Positions 1 to 9,490 of a DNA stretch of 64,000 nucleotides are shown here, piece by piece. The stretch comes from Janibacter alkaliphilus (GTDB lineage Bacteria; Actinomycetota; Actinomycetes; Actinomycetales; Dermatophilaceae): contig NZ_JACBZX010000001.1 of the NCBI RefSeq assembly GCF_013408565.1, forward strand, positions 434,001-498,000, written 5' to 3'. Position 1 is the first letter of the stretch, and each line of letters begins with the position of its first letter. A program made the position numbers and the translations under genes. The notes under the pieces were generated by a model. It did not search any database. It was not told the DNA's origin and saw only the letters and a program-made list of their open reading frames with translations.

Positions 1-330
1 GGTGTCGTTCTGGACGCCGGGGACGTTCTCCTCGACCAGCGCGAGCATCTCGTCGGAGCGGGCGTCGATGAACTCGGTCTCGACCTTCGTCGCGTCCTCC
101 ACGGCCTCGCCGTCGGAGTAGGTCTGTCCCTCCTTGAGGTCCATCTGCAGCACGTTGTCGCTGGTCATGTGCACGTCCTGGACCTGCTCGTCGCGCAGCA
201 GAGTCTGGGCGGCGGAGGTGTCGATGCGCTCGTAGCCGCCGTTGCCCTGGAGGGAGAACATCAGGACGAAGGCGCTGATCAGCAGCAGCGCCCAGAAGGC
301 GGGCGAACGGAAGATCTTCTTGGCGTTCAT
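1..330 (-). CDS. ftsH: ATP-dependent zinc metalloprotease FtsH, N-terminal part (runs off the window)
   Basis: The first 110 codons of FtsH are present and the gene continues past base 1. The ATG is at 328-330 and the protein begins MNAKKIFRSPAFW, followed by one transmembrane helix (about residues 11-25) and the extracytoplasmic ftsH-ext domain. The AAA+ and HExxH protease domains lie outside the window. FtsH is a membrane-anchored, ATP-driven protease that removes damaged or short-lived membrane and cytosolic proteins. Position next to hpt and tilS is the usual actinobacterial order, which supports the call although only the least conserved part is visible. Confidence 0.88.
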   Translation of the reverse strand, partial: MNAKKIFRSPAFWALLLISAFVLMFSLQGNGGYERIDTSAAQTLLRDEQVQDVHMTSDNVLQMDLKEGQTYSDGEAVEDATKVETEFIDARSDEMLALVEENVPGVQNDT

Positions 331-638
331 GTATCTGGGGTCCGGCCCCGGCTTCCTGCTCGACGACGTGCGGCGGTCGGCGGCCGCGACGGGTGATCAG
401 GACGAAACTACCTGACACCTACCGGAGGGTCGCCTTCAGCATGCCAACGCCCTCCCCCGGTGCCGTGTTCCCGCGCGGGCGCCCGGGCCGGACCACCCGC
501 ACGTCGGGGACCGTCCACCGTCGCCGCGAGCGAGCGCATCCCGTCGCCTCAGGTCGGGGCGAGGCACCTGGTTGCGCTCACTCAGCCCGCGCACGGACCG
601 CCCTGTGGCCGACCGGGACGACCCTGGACCGCGCTGAT
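331..638. other. Intergenic region upstream of ftsH, no gene seen
   Basis: About 308 bases lie between the ftsH start and the end of the osmC-like gene, both on the minus strand. I see no credible coding frame here. A possible -10 box for ftsH (TAGTTT on the minus strand, 405-410) lies about 75 bases before the ATG, without a convincing -35. No strong hairpin was recognised after the osmC-like stop. Confidence 0.45.
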
Positions 639-1121
639 CTAGACGACGGTGACCTCGGCCTCGATCCGGATGTCCGAGGTGAGCGAGCGGGCGATGAAGC
701 ACTCCCGGTGAGCGACCTCCAGCAGGTGCCGCACCCGCCGGTCGACCTCGTCCGCGGAGCGCTCGCCGGCCCGGACGGTGACCACCGGGCGCAGCACGAT
801 CGTGGTGACCCGCAGCGGCGGGTCGTCCTCGGGCATCTCGGCCACGGCGTCGTCGGTGTAGCCGAGGACGTCCAGCCGGGCCCGGGCGGCGACGGCGAGG
901 AAGGAGAGCAGCTGGCAGGAGCTGGCCGCGGCCAGCAGCAGCTCCTCGGGGTTGGTCAGCGCCGGATCACCGCGGAAGGCGGGGTCGGCGCTGGCCTCGA
1001 CGTCGAGGCCGTGCTCCCCGGTGCGGGAGACCCGGTGGGTCCGCCCGTAGCCCTCGTAGCCGACGCCGGTGCTGCCGGACCAGTCCAGCCGGGTCGCGTA
1101 GCGGTGCGTCGCTGAAGGCAT
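639..1121 (-). CDS. OsmC family peroxiredoxin-like protein
   Basis: The 160-residue protein fits the OsmC/Ohr fold. The two cysteines expected of the family are present: C69 in the buried helix (AASSCQLLSF) and C141 in the later CFIARS segment, so a thiol-dependent (organic hydro)peroxidase activity is plausible. The DPALTNPEELLLAAAS stretch before C69 is typical of OsmC proteins. It follows hpt on the same strand with a 46-base gap and may be read as the last gene of the dacB-to-hpt run. It is not a usual member of that conserved cluster, so it is probably a lineage-specific insertion. OsmC versus Ohr subtype cannot be decided by eye. Confidence 0.85.
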   Translation of the reverse strand: MPSATHRYATRLDWSGSTGVGYEGYGRTHRVSRTGEHGLDVEASADPAFRGDPALTNPEELLLAAASSCQLLSFLAVAARARLDVLGYTDDAVAEMPEDDPPLRVTTIVLRPVVTVRAGERSADEVDRRVRHLLEVAHRECFIARSLTSDIRIEAEVTVV

Positions 1122-1139
1122 CGGCGGCAGCCGCTCGGG

Positions 1140-1165
1140 TTCTCTCTGCGTCTTCTCTCTGCGTC
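1140..1165. repeat. Tandem duplication, 2 x 13 bp
   Basis: TTCTCTCTGCGTC occurs twice back to back (1140-1152 and 1153-1165) in the short gap between hpt and the osmC-like gene. It looks like a recent slippage duplication. No function is evident. Confidence 0.75.
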
Positions 1166-1167
1166 GC

Positions 1168-1727
<560 letters not shown>

Positions 1728-1731
<4 letters not shown>

Positions 1732-2822
1732 TCAACCCGAGGTGACCGCCCGAGGAGAAGGCGGGCGCCCTGTCGGCTGCCGCGCACCCTGCCGGGCAGG
1801 TGCAGCGGGCCCTGGCCGCGCCAGTCGACGAGCAGCCGATCCACCTCGGCCACGTGGGCCGCAGAGAGCTGCCCCGGTGGGCAGCCCACCCGCAGCAGCA
1901 GGGTCCGCAGCACCCGGGTGCGCAGCGCCTCCGGCAGGGCGGCGAGCGCCTCGACCGGCGCCTCGACCGGAGCGTCCGGCGAGGCGTCGACCGGCGCCGC
2001 GCGGGCATCGTCCTCCGCCTCCAGCCGCGCCAGCGCGTCCGCGGCCAGGCCGTCCAGCAGGTCGGCGTCCGCGCGCAGCAGGTCGGCCGAGCGGGCCAGC
2101 GCCGCCGGCAGCCCCGGCCCGAGCGCGCCCTCCAGGTCACCCAGCACCTGGCGGACCCGCACCCGGGCGTAGCGGGGGTCGGCGTTCATCGGGTCCTGCC
2201 AGGGATGCAGTCCCAGCGCCGCGCAGACCGCCCGGGTGGTCTCCCGGGGGATGTCGAGGAAGGGGCGCCGGTAGCGGCCGCGTGCCGCCGGAATCCCGGC
2301 CAGAGAGCGCGCCCCGGAGCCCCGGGTCAGGCCCAGCAGGACCTGCTCGGCCTGGTCGTCCCGGGTGTGGCCGAGCAGCACCAGGTCGGCACCGGCCTCC
2401 TCCGCGACCGCGTCCAGGGCCGCGTAGCGCGCCGTCCGCGCGGACGCCTCCGGCCCGTCGCCGGTCTCGTGGACCGAGGCGCCGACGACCCGGACGGGGT
2501 CGAGACCGAGCCGTCGGCAGGTCTGCGCGGCGGTGGCGGCAGCGGCGCCCGAGCCGGGCTGCAGGCCGTGATCGACGATCACCGCCCCGGCCCGCACGTC
2601 GCGCGGACCGGCCTCGCGGACCAGCGCCGCCGCGAGCGCCAGCGAGTCCGCTCCCCCGCTGACGGCGGCCAGGACCAGCGGCCCCTGCACCCCGTCGACC
2701 TCCACCCCGTCGACAGGGGGCGGCGTCGTGACCGGATCGGAGGGGCGCGGCGGCAGCGACGTGGAGAGCACCGCCCGCACCGCGCGGCGCACGTCCGCCT
2801 CGGCGGGGGTCCCGGCAGCCAC
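1728..2822 (-). CDS. tilS: tRNA(Ile)-lysidine synthetase TilS
   Basis: TilS ligates lysine to C34 of the minor tRNA-Ile (CAU anticodon) using ATP, changing its identity from Met to Ile. The PP-loop motif SGGADS is at residues 55-60 with the GTG start at 2822, and the HTRDDQAEQ segment of the N-type ATPase domain follows. The C-terminal part (LHLPGRVRG...) is short, giving about 364 residues. The frame stays open upstream into the peptidase gene, but that stretch is a shadow. The GTG at 2822 is chosen because it begins just after the upstream stop (2836). The stop overlaps the hpt ATG. Confidence 0.93.
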
Positions 2823-2835
2823 GCTCGGTCTCGGC

Positions 2836-3879
2836 TCAGCCGTGGATGCGGCCCACCCAGGCGGCCGGGTCGGTGATCTCCCGGGCCGTGGGCAGGGTCT
2901 CGGGCGAGGTCCAGACGTGGTTGAAGCCGTCCACGCCGACCCGCTCCTGCACCCCGCGCACGAAGGCGGCGCCGTCCCGGTACTGGCGCATCTTCGCCTC
3001 CAGCCCCAGCAGCCGGCGCAGCAGCCGGTCGGCGGCGCCGGCCCCCTTCCGCCGCTGGTCGAAGCGGGCCCGGATGGTGGCGACGCTGGGCACGTGCGCC
3101 GGGCCCACGTCGTCCATGACGACATCGGCGTGCCCCTCGAGCAGGGACATGACGGCGGTGAGCTCGGCCATCTTCGCCCGCTGCTCGGGGGTGGCGAAGA
3201 CGTCGGCCAGGCCCTGCCCCTCGCCGGAGAAGGCCTTGGGCAGCTGGGTGGCCACCTGGCGCATCCGCTCGGTGAGCGCGTCCGGGTCGGGGACGAGGTC
3301 GGCGCCCAGCGACTGCGCCTCGGAGACCAGGTGCTCGCGCAGCCACGGCACCGCGGTGAACTGCACCCGGTGCGTCTCCTCGTGCAGGCACACCCAGTAG
3401 CGGAAGTCGCGGGGGTCGACGTCGAGCTCGCGCTCGGTGTGCACGAGGTTCGGCGCCACCAGCAGCAGGGCCGGGGTGCCGCCGGGCGCGAGGTCGTACT
3501 GGCCGAGCACCTTGGTGGAGAGGTAGGCGAGCATGCCGCCGGCCTCGGCACCGGTGACCTTGCCGCCGATCCGCTGGGCGGTGGCTCCGGGCGCCTTCTT
3601 CTGGCTGGCGGCCAGGCGCTCGACGACCGGGTCCAGCAGCGCGGCCATCGAGTCGGCGTTCACCGAGATCCACGTCGGCCGGTCCACCACGAGCGGGGCC
3701 GGGGCGTCGCCCGGGGCGCGCAGCCGGGAGGTCTCGGCCACCGGCTCGACGGCCTGCGCGGCCAGCTCGCGGATCTGGCCCACCGCCTGCTGCGCCTCGG
3801 CGTGGCTGACGTCCGGTCCGGCCGGCGCGAGCCGTGCCCCGGTGGTCTTGGCGAAGCTCCAGTCGACGTACTGCGTCAC
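2836..3879 (-). CDS. Zinc-dependent metallopeptidase, DUF2342 family
   Basis: The 347-residue protein belongs to the actinobacterial zincin-like family often annotated as coenzyme F420 biosynthesis-associated or DUF2342. The metal-binding HEETH motif (HExxH) is at residues 166-170 (YWVCLHEETHRVQF). No signal peptide is visible, so it is probably cytosolic. Its placement between dacB and tilS is highly conserved in Actinobacteria (Rv3626c in M. tuberculosis). Its substrate is unknown, and the F420 link in the family name is only by co-occurrence. Confidence 0.9.
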   Translation of the reverse strand: MTQYVDWSFAKTTGARLAPAGPDVSHAEAQQAVGQIRELAAQAVEPVAETSRLRAPGDAPAPLVVDRPTWISVNADSMAALLDPVVERLAASQKKAPGATAQRIGGKVTGAEAGGMLAYLSTKVLGQYDLAPGGTPALLLVAPNLVHTERELDVDPRDFRYWVCLHEETHRVQFTAVPWLREHLVSEAQSLGADLVPDPDALTERMRQVATQLPKAFSGEGQGLADVFATPEQRAKMAELTAVMSLLEGHADVVMDDVGPAHVPSVATIRARFDQRRKGAGAADRLLRRLLGLEAKMRQYRDGAAFVRGVQERVGVDGFNHVWTSPETLPTAREITDPAAWVGRIHG

Positions 3880-3934
3880 GCGCGGCTCCTCATCCTCGGG
3901 CGGTCAGATCCTCGCGGGTCGGATCCTCGGGTCG

Positions 3935-5368
3935 TCAGCGGCAGCCGCACCCGGTGAGCGTGGCCACCGCCCGGTCCAGCACGCTACGGGCACCGATCGT
4001 GCCGGTCGAGTCGGGCACCTGGTCGGCGACGATGACGTAGGTCAGCAGCCGCCCGTCGGCGGTGGTCGTGGTCCCGGCCAGGCTGGAGACGCCGGTGAGG
4101 GTCCCGGTCTTGGCCCGGGCGACCCCGGCCGCGCCCTGGCTCTCCGGCTCGGTGAAGCGCTCGTCGAGGGTGCCGCTGAGGGCGGCCACCGGCAGGTCGG
4201 CCAGCACGCCGCGCAGCCCGCCGCCGTCGCCGGTCACCCCCAGCTCCATGGCGTCCGAGATCGATCGGGCGGTGGCTCGCTGCCCGCGGCTGAGGCCGGA
4301 GGCGTCCAGCAGCCGCACCCCGGTCATGTCGGCCCCCGCCTGCTCCAGGGTCGTGGTGATCCAGCCGGCGACGTCGGTGAAGCCCGCCCCGGCGCCGTCG
4401 GCGACGGCCGCCTGGCGGGCGAGGTTCTCGGTGAGCGCGTTGTCGCTGTCCTGCAGGGCGAGGGCGAGCACCTCCCCCATCGGCGCCGACTCGACGGAGC
4501 CGAGCTCCTCGGCGTCGTCCGGGGCGGCCGTGCGCCAGGTGTCCCCGCCGTCCTCGACGGTGACGCTGACGCCCGCCTCCTCGAGCCGGTCGGCGAAGGC
4601 GGAGAGCACCTCCCGCTCGGGGAAGCGCGGCGAGGGGTCGTAGGGCAGCGGCCGCTGCCCGGCCAGCCCGATCATCGTCACGCCCTGGGTGAAGCCGCTG
4701 CTGACGTCGGCCATGTCCCAGCTGTCGGGGTAGCGCTCGCCGGCGGCGTAGGTGGCGTCCAGGCGCAGGGTCAGCCCGTCCTGGCGCTCGCCCAGGGACT
4801 CCGCGACCTGGTCGGCGAGGTCGGTCAGCCCGGCCCGGCCCTCGACCTTCGTCGGGTCGCCCTCGCCGCGGGCCAGCATGGTGTCCCCGCCGGCGACGAG
4901 GACGATCTCGTCCTCGCTCTCCCCTTCGACCACCCGGGTGGTCATGCTCGAGGCGAGGTCGGTGGTCGAGCTGACCGCGGCGGCGCTGAGCAGCTTCTGG
5001 GTGGAGGCGACCTGCTGGGTCCGGTCCGCATGGCGCTCGTAGAGCACCTCGCCGGTGTCGCCGTCGCGCACCACCGCACCGACCCGGGAGCCCAGCCAGT
5101 CGTCGCCGAGGTCGTCGCGCAGGGCGTCGGCCAGGCCGGAGGTGGTGGGCACCGGGGCGTCGTCGGCCAGCGGGGCGAGCACCGGCTCGTCGGCGACCAG
5201 GTCGGGCATCGCCTCCGGCGCGGGCTCGGTGGCCTGCTCCTCGGGGACGGTGATCGGCTGGGGCTGATCGAGGGTGAGCACCCCCGGCACGACGTCGTAG
5301 GCGTCGGCGGCGACGTACCCCGCGGCCACGAGCACGACGGCGCTCAGACCACCGATGAGACGACGCAC
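3935..5368 (-). CDS. dacB: D-alanyl-D-alanine carboxypeptidase/endopeptidase (PBP4 type)
   Basis: This 477-residue low-molecular-weight penicillin-binding protein trims or cleaves D-Ala cross-links in peptidoglycan outside the membrane. A single N-terminal hydrophobic segment (residues 4-22) acts as signal or anchor. The three active-site motifs are visible: STQK at S122-K125, SDN in DSDNALTENL, and KTG in AKTGTLTG near the C terminus. The inserted domain between the first two motifs is typical of peptidase family S13. It is divergent from ppa and heads the dacB-zincin-tilS-hpt run. Confidence 0.94.
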   Translation of the reverse strand: MRRLIGGLSAVVLVAAGYVAADAYDVVPGVLTLDQPQPITVPEEQATEPAPEAMPDLVADEPVLAPLADDAPVPTTSGLADALRDDLGDDWLGSRVGAVVRDGDTGEVLYERHADRTQQVASTQKLLSAAAVSSTTDLASSMTTRVVEGESEDEIVLVAGGDTMLARGEGDPTKVEGRAGLTDLADQVAESLGERQDGLTLRLDATYAAGERYPDSWDMADVSSGFTQGVTMIGLAGQRPLPYDPSPRFPEREVLSAFADRLEEAGVSVTVEDGGDTWRTAAPDDAEELGSVESAPMGEVLALALQDSDNALTENLARQAAVADGAGAGFTDVAGWITTTLEQAGADMTGVRLLDASGLSRGQRATARSISDAMELGVTGDGGGLRGVLADLPVAALSGTLDERFTEPESQGAAGVARAKTGTLTGVSSLAGTTTTADGRLLTYVIVADQVPDSTGTIGARSVLDRAVATLTGCGCR

Positions 5369-5455
5369 ACGATCCCCCTGCCTGTCCGGTCCGATGATGA
5401 GAGAGACTGAGCCCCAGAGCCTAAGTCACATCCACCGCAGCGAAGGGAACCGGAC

Positions 5456-6085
5456 GTGGAGTTCGACGTCACCATCGAGATCCCCAAGGGTCAGCGCAAC
5501 AAGTACGAGGTCGACCACGAGACCGGCCGGATCCGTCTGGACCGCATGCTCTTCACCTCGATGGCCTACCCCAGCGACTACGGCTACGTCGAGGACACCC
5601 TCGGCGAGGACGAGGACCCGCTGGACGCGCTGGTGCTGCTCGACGAGCCGACCTGGCCGGGATGCCTGGTGCGGGCGCGGCCGATCGGGATGTTCCACAT
5701 GCGCGACGAGGCCGGCGGGGACGACAAGATCCTCTGCATCCCGGCCGGGGACCCGCGCAAGGACCACATCCTCGAGCTCGAGGACATCAGCGAGTTCGAC
5801 CGGCTGGAGATCCAGCACTTCTTCGAGACGTACAAGGACCTCGAGCCCGGCAAGTCCGTCGAGGGCGCCCACTGGGCCGGTCGTCGGGACGCCGAGCGGG
5901 TCGTCGAGGAGGCCCTGAAGCGGGCCAGCGACGCCGGCATGACCACCGCCCGCTGGAAGATGCCCTACGGGGAGCCGCCGCAGCAGAACGTCGTGCGGCA
6001 CAGCGAGGAGGAGATGGACGAGGCCCTGTCCAAGGCTCAGGACACCCTCGCCACCAAGGAGAACCCGCTCAGCGACGAGGACTGA
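5456..6085 (+). CDS. ppa: Inorganic pyrophosphatase (soluble, family I)
   Basis: The enzyme hydrolyses PPi to two phosphates, pulling biosynthetic reactions forward. Conserved family I features are present: the [15 protein letters not shown] segment, [11 protein letters not shown], and the Mg-binding [12 protein letters not shown] aspartates. The start is GTG at 5456, preceded by a GAAGGGAA ribosome-binding sequence. At 209 residues it is about 40 longer than the usual bacterial enzyme. The extra C-terminal tail is acidic ([14 protein letters not shown]...) and is not part of the catalytic fold. A membrane pyrophosphatase is also encoded at 28476-30800. Confidence 0.96.
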   Translation: MEFDVTIEIPKGQRNKYEVDHETGRIRLDRMLFTSMAYPSDYGYVEDTLGEDEDPLDALVLLDEPTWPGCLVRARPIGMFHMRDEAGGDDKILCIPAGDPRKDHILELEDISEFDRLEIQHFFETYKDLEPGKSVEGAHWAGRRDAERVVEEALKRASDAGMTTARWKMPYGEPPQQNVVRHSEEEMDEALSKAQDTLATKENPLSDED

Positions 6086-6135
6086 CCACCCTCCCCCTTC
6101 GCCCTCTGCCCTCTCCCCGCACCCTCATGACGCGG

Positions 6136-6183
6136 GCTACCACGCAGTAAGTGCTGTGATCGCAGCACTTACTGCGTGGTAGC
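6136..6183. terminator. Perfect 21-bp hairpin between convergent ppa and START-like gene
   Basis: GCTACCACGCAGTAAGTGCTG (6136-6156) is exactly complementary to 6163-6183 around a 6-nt loop. It lies between two convergent stop codons, so a bidirectional terminator is the simplest reading. No T-tract is present on either side, and the stem is less GC-rich than its surroundings. Confidence 0.6.
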
Positions 6184-6205
6184 GCGCGTCGTAGGTGGTC
6201 GCGCG

Positions 6206-6649
6206 TCAGCCGAGGAGCCGCTGCAGGCCGGTCTCGCCGGCGCGCATCATGTGCTCGTGGTTGGCCCGCAGCAGCCGCGGGGCGAGCAGCGCCCCCAGGC
6301 GCAGGTGGCGCGCCGCCACCCGGACCTCCTGCCGGTAGTCGGCGCGCGCCCCGCTGCCCTCCTCCGGCACGACGGTGAAGGCGGCGAAGCCGACGAGGTC
6401 CCCGGCGATGTCCACCCGCAGCACCCCGCGCGACTCGTCCTGCACCGCCCGCGAGAGCACCAGCCGCAGGCTGACCGGGAGCCGGCTGCGGATGGTCGCG
6501 ATGCCGTGCTCGTCGCTCAGCCGCTGCACCCCGACGATCTGCGGCCACCAGCGCGGGTAGTCCTCCACCGCGGCCAGCGCGGCGAAGAGGTCCCCCGGCG
6601 GGGCAGCCACCCGCCAGGTCGCGTCGAAGGCGAAGTGCGTGCGGCTCAC
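6206..6649 (-). CDS. SRPBCC/START-like family protein (polyketide cyclase-like)
   Basis: The protein (147 residues from GTG 6649) begins SRTHFAFDATWRVAAPPGDLFAAL, the opening strand and helix of the SRPBCC helix-grip fold, followed by EDYPRWWPQIVGV. This is the usual layout of small ligand-binding START-like proteins. No catalytic residues can be named. The frame stays open to 6721, but GTG 6649 fits the fold boundary and has a GACACT hexamer six bases before it, as seen for other leaderless genes here. Ligand and role are unknown. Confidence 0.75.
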   Translation of the reverse strand: MSRTHFAFDATWRVAAPPGDLFAALAAVEDYPRWWPQIVGVQRLSDEHGIATIRSRLPVSLRLVLSRAVQDESRGVLRVDIAGDLVGFAAFTVVPEEGSGARADYRQEVRVAARHLRLGALLAPRLLRANHEHMMRAGETGLQRLLG

Positions 6650-6734
6650 CACCCCAGTGTCGCTGGTCCTCGCGTCGCTGGTCGTTCGCCGTCCCGCCGT
6701 GGACACACCCTGTCGCCGCACCCGGGCCGCCGCG

Positions 6735-6740
6735 TAGCGT
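6735..6740 (+). promoter_or_regulatory. -10 box for leaderless epoxide-hydrolase-like gene
   Basis: TAGCGT ends exactly seven bases before the GTG at 6748, so transcription would begin at or next to the start codon. The same geometry recurs at other genes of this window. Confidence 0.5.
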
Positions 6741-6747
6741 CCCTGTC

Positions 6748-7689
6748 GTGCGCTACGTGAGCCATGACGGCCTGACCTTCGACCTCGACGACGACGGACC
6801 CGAGGACGGCGAGGTGGTGCTGCTGCTGCACGGCTGGCCGCAGGACCGCACGGCCTGGGCCAAGATGACGCCTCAGCTCACCGCGCAGGGGCTGCGGGTC
6901 ATCGCCCCCGACCTGCGCGGCACCTCCCCAGGCGCCCGTCCGCCGCACTACCGCGACTACGAGATGCGTCACCTCGTCGGCGACGCGCTGGCCCTGGTCG
7001 ACGCCACGGGTGCCGAGCGCGTGCACCTCGTCGGGCACGACTGGGGCGGCGCGCTGGCCTGGGCCTTCGCCGAGCGTCACCCGCAGCGGCTGTCCAGCCT
7101 CACCGTCCTGTCCACGGCCCACCCGGCGGCGATGCTCTGGGCCTTCCGGCACGGCGGGCAGTGGAAGCACAGCTGGTACATGGTGGTCTTCGCCCTGCCG
7201 AAGGTGCCGGCCGCCCTGCTGCGCCGCTTCGCCCGCCCCCTGCTGACCCGGCTCGGGCTGCCGAGGGACCAGGTGGCCCACCACGCGCAGCGGCTGAGCG
7301 GACCCGGCGGGCCGAGCGGCGCCGCCCAGGGCGGGCTCAACTGGTACCGGGCCATGATCGGCTCGATGCTGCCGCGCCCCGGGCGTGGGCGAGGTAGGGC
7401 GAAGGGGGGTACCGCGACGGCGGGCGCCGCTGGCAGCGCCGAGACGGGCCGACCGGCCGGTCCGCGCCTGGCCCAGGTGCCCACCGCCTACGTGTGGGGG
7501 TCGAAGGACCCTGCCTTCGGCCGGCCGGTCGCCGAGCGCACCCGCGACCTGCTGCAGCGCGGGCTCGGCTCGTTGGCGACGTACGTCGAGATGCGCGCCG
7601 CGCACTGGCTGCCGGAGCGGCACGCGGACGAGATGAGCGACCTCGTGCTCGCCCAGGTACGCGCCGCCCGCGAGCAGGACGTGGCCTGA
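6748..7689 (+). CDS. Alpha/beta hydrolase, epoxide hydrolase subfamily
   Basis: The 313-residue protein has the epoxide hydrolase/haloalkane dehalogenase layout: oxyanion-hole motif HGWPQD (residues 29-33), nucleophile elbow GHDWGG with Asp98 instead of serine, and a late catalytic histidine in AAHWLPE. An Asp nucleophile indicates hydrolysis through an ester intermediate, as in epoxide hydrolases. Physiological substrate is unknown. An unusual low-complexity segment (GRGRGRAKGGTATAGAAGSAE, about residues 210-232) interrupts the cap-to-core return. The gene is divergent from the START-like gene. Confidence 0.88.
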   Translation: MRYVSHDGLTFDLDDDGPEDGEVVLLLHGWPQDRTAWAKMTPQLTAQGLRVIAPDLRGTSPGARPPHYRDYEMRHLVGDALALVDATGAERVHLVGHDWGGALAWAFAERHPQRLSSLTVLSTAHPAAMLWAFRHGGQWKHSWYMVVFALPKVPAALLRRFARPLLTRLGLPRDQVAHHAQRLSGPGGPSGAAQGGLNWYRAMIGSMLPRPGRGRGRAKGGTATAGAAGSAETGRPAGPRLAQVPTAYVWGSKDPAFGRPVAERTRDLLQRGLGSLATYVEMRAAHWLPERHADEMSDLVLAQVRAAREQDVA

Positions 7690-7706
7690 CCCGCCGCCAC
7701 ACCCTT

Positions 7707-7770
7707 CGCTGACGTATGGAGACACGCCGGGTCACCTGGCCCGGGAACCGCGTGTCGCCATACGTCAGCG
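7707..7770. terminator. Long multi-part hairpin downstream of hydrolase gene
   Basis: CGCTGACGTATGG (7707-7719) pairs with 7758-7770. After one mismatch, GACACGC (7721-7727) pairs with 7750-7756, and the interior CCGGG/CCCGG can extend it. The total is about 25 pairs in 64 bases. It sits after the hydrolase stop and before the acyl-CoA ligase, both on the plus strand. It is probably a terminator; its size and near-perfection suggest a dispersed intergenic palindrome instead. Confidence 0.55.
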
Positions 7771-7837
7771 CGAGCAGCCGGTCCTGAATCTGGACTCAGG
7801 TCTTGATTCCGGGTGTGATCGCCAGCACGATCGGGGC

Positions 7838-9349
7838 ATGAGCGACATGCGAGCCTCCACGATCGACGGCATCATCCGACGCAGCGCCCGGGCCTTCGGC
7901 TCCCGGACCGCGCTCACCTTCGCCGACCGGACGTGGACCTACACCGAGCTGGAGGAGGCGACCACCCGGGCCGCTACCCACCTGCTCTCGCTCGGGGTGA
8001 CGAAGGGGGACCGCGTCGCCACCCTGGGCAAGAACTCCGACGCCTACCTGCTCGCCTTCCTCGGCTGCGCCCGGGCCGGCCTGGTGCACGTGCCGCTCAA
8101 CTACAACCTCACCGGTGTCGAGCTGGAGTACCTGGTGGCCCAGTCCGGTGCCTCGCTCGTGCTGGCCGACCCCGAGCTGGCGCCGCGGGTCACCGACCTC
8201 GAGGAGGTCGAGGTGCCGGTCCGGGCGCTGCGCGACGCTGACGACTCGCTGCTCTCCGCGGCGCGCTCCGGCGAGGTGCCCGCGCTGGACGTCGAGGTGG
8301 GTGACGGCGACCTCGCGCAGCTGCTCTACACCTCCGGGACGACCTCGCACCCCAAGGGCGCGATGATGACCCACCGCGCGCTGATCCACCAGTACCTCGG
8401 CTGCCTCACCGCGCTCGACCTGAGCGCCGACGACGAGCCGCTGCACGTCATGCCGCTCTACCACTCGGCGCAGATGCACGTCTTCCTGCTGCCGTGGCTG
8501 GCGGTCGGGGCCCGCAGCACGCTGCTGGAGGTCCCGGACCCGGCGGACATCCTGCAGCGGATCGAGCGGGACGGGCACCGTGCCTTCTTCGCCGCGCCGA
8601 CGCTGTCGGTGGCGATGACCAACCACGCCGACTTCGCCGGGCGCGACCTCACCTCGCTGACCAAGGCCTACTACGGAGCCTCGATCATGCCGGGGCCGGT
8701 CGTGCAGCGGCTGCAGGAGAAGGTGCCTGAGCTGGGGCTCTACAACTGCTTCGGCCAGTCCGAGATGGGGCCGCTGTGCACCGTGCTGCGCCCCGAGGAG
8801 CACGCCGAGCGACCCGACTCCGCCGGGCGGCCGGTCCTCTTCACCGAGATGCGGGTGGTCGACGCCGAGGGCGCCGACGTCGCGCCGGGCGAGCTCGGCG
8901 AGGTGGTCTACCGCTCGCCGCAGCTGTGCGAGGGCTACTGGGAGAAGCCGGAGGCGACCGCCGAGGCCTTCCGGGACGGGTGGTTCCACTCCGGCGACCT
9001 CGTGCAGGTCGACGAGCAGGGCTACATCACCGTCGTCGACCGGATCAAGGACGTCATCAACTCCGGCGGGGTGCTCATCGCCTCCCGCGAGGTCGAGGAC
9101 GCCCTCTTCAGCCACCCGGCGGTCGCCGAGGCCGCGGTCATCGGCACACCCGACGAGAAGTGGGTGGAGGCGGTCACCGCGGTGGTCGTGCTCAAGGAGG
9201 ACGTCACCGTCGAGGCGCTGCTGGAGCACGCCCGCACCCGGCTGGCCGGCTTCAAGGTGCCCAAGGCGGTGCACGTCATCGAGGAGCTGCCCAAGAACGC
9301 CTCCGGCAAGATCCTCAAGCGCGAGCTGCGGGAGTGCGTGCGCGGCTGA
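7838..9349 (+). CDS. Acyl-CoA synthetase (AMP-forming fatty-acyl/aryl-CoA ligase)
   Basis: This 503-residue member of the adenylate-forming superfamily activates a carboxylic acid to acyl-AMP and then acyl-CoA. The P-loop-like motif LYTSGTTSHPKGAMMTH (about residues 164-180), YNCFGQSEMGPL, and GWFHSGDLVQVDEQGYITVVDR are all present. The catalytic C-terminal lysine is in ASGKILKRELRE. The substrate is not predictable; resemblance is to long-chain or FadD3-like ligases. It stands alone between hairpins and the tRNA. Confidence 0.9.
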   Translation: MSDMRASTIDGIIRRSARAFGSRTALTFADRTWTYTELEEATTRAATHLLSLGVTKGDRVATLGKNSDAYLLAFLGCARAGLVHVPLNYNLTGVELEYLVAQSGASLVLADPELAPRVTDLEEVEVPVRALRDADDSLLSAARSGEVPALDVEVGDGDLAQLLYTSGTTSHPKGAMMTHRALIHQYLGCLTALDLSADDEPLHVMPLYHSAQMHVFLLPWLAVGARSTLLEVPDPADILQRIERDGHRAFFAAPTLSVAMTNHADFAGRDLTSLTKAYYGASIMPGPVVQRLQEKVPELGLYNCFGQSEMGPLCTVLRPEEHAERPDSAGRPVLFTEMRVVDAEGADVAPGELGEVVYRSPQLCEGYWEKPEATAEAFRDGWFHSGDLVQVDEQGYITVVDRIKDVINSGGVLIASREVEDALFSHPAVAEAAVIGTPDEKWVEAVTAVVVLKEDVTVEALLEHARTRLAGFKVPKAVHVIEELPKNASGKILKRELRECVRG

Positions 9350-9370
9350 AGCGCCGGGCCGGGACGCACG

Positions 9371-9407
9371 TCGGCCCCCGATCAGGACGGTGCCTGTCAG
9401 GGGCCGA
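9371..9407. terminator. Bidirectional hairpin between acyl-CoA ligase and tRNA-Thr
   Basis: TCGGCCCC (9371-9378) pairs with GGGGCCGA (9400-9407), and CAGG/CCTG (9383-9386 with 9393-9396) pairs inside. It lies seven bases beyond the 3' end of the minus-strand tRNA and 22 bases after the plus-strand ligase stop, serving both. Confidence 0.65.
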
Positions 9408-9413
9408 AGGTGG

Positions 9414-9490
9414 TGGAGCCGCCTGTCGGAATCGAACCGACGACCTATTCATTACGAGTGAATCGCTCTAGCCGACTGAGCTAAGGCGGC
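9414..9490 (-). tRNA. tRNA-Thr (anticodon CGT)
   Basis: The minus strand folds into a full cloverleaf: acceptor GCCGCCT/AGGCGGC, D-arm with GCTC/GAGC, anticodon stem ATTCA/TGAAT around loop CTCGTAA, and T-arm GTCGG-TTCGATT-CCGAC. The anticodon is CGT, reading ACG (threonine). The 3' CCA is encoded (9414-9416). Confidence 0.97.
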
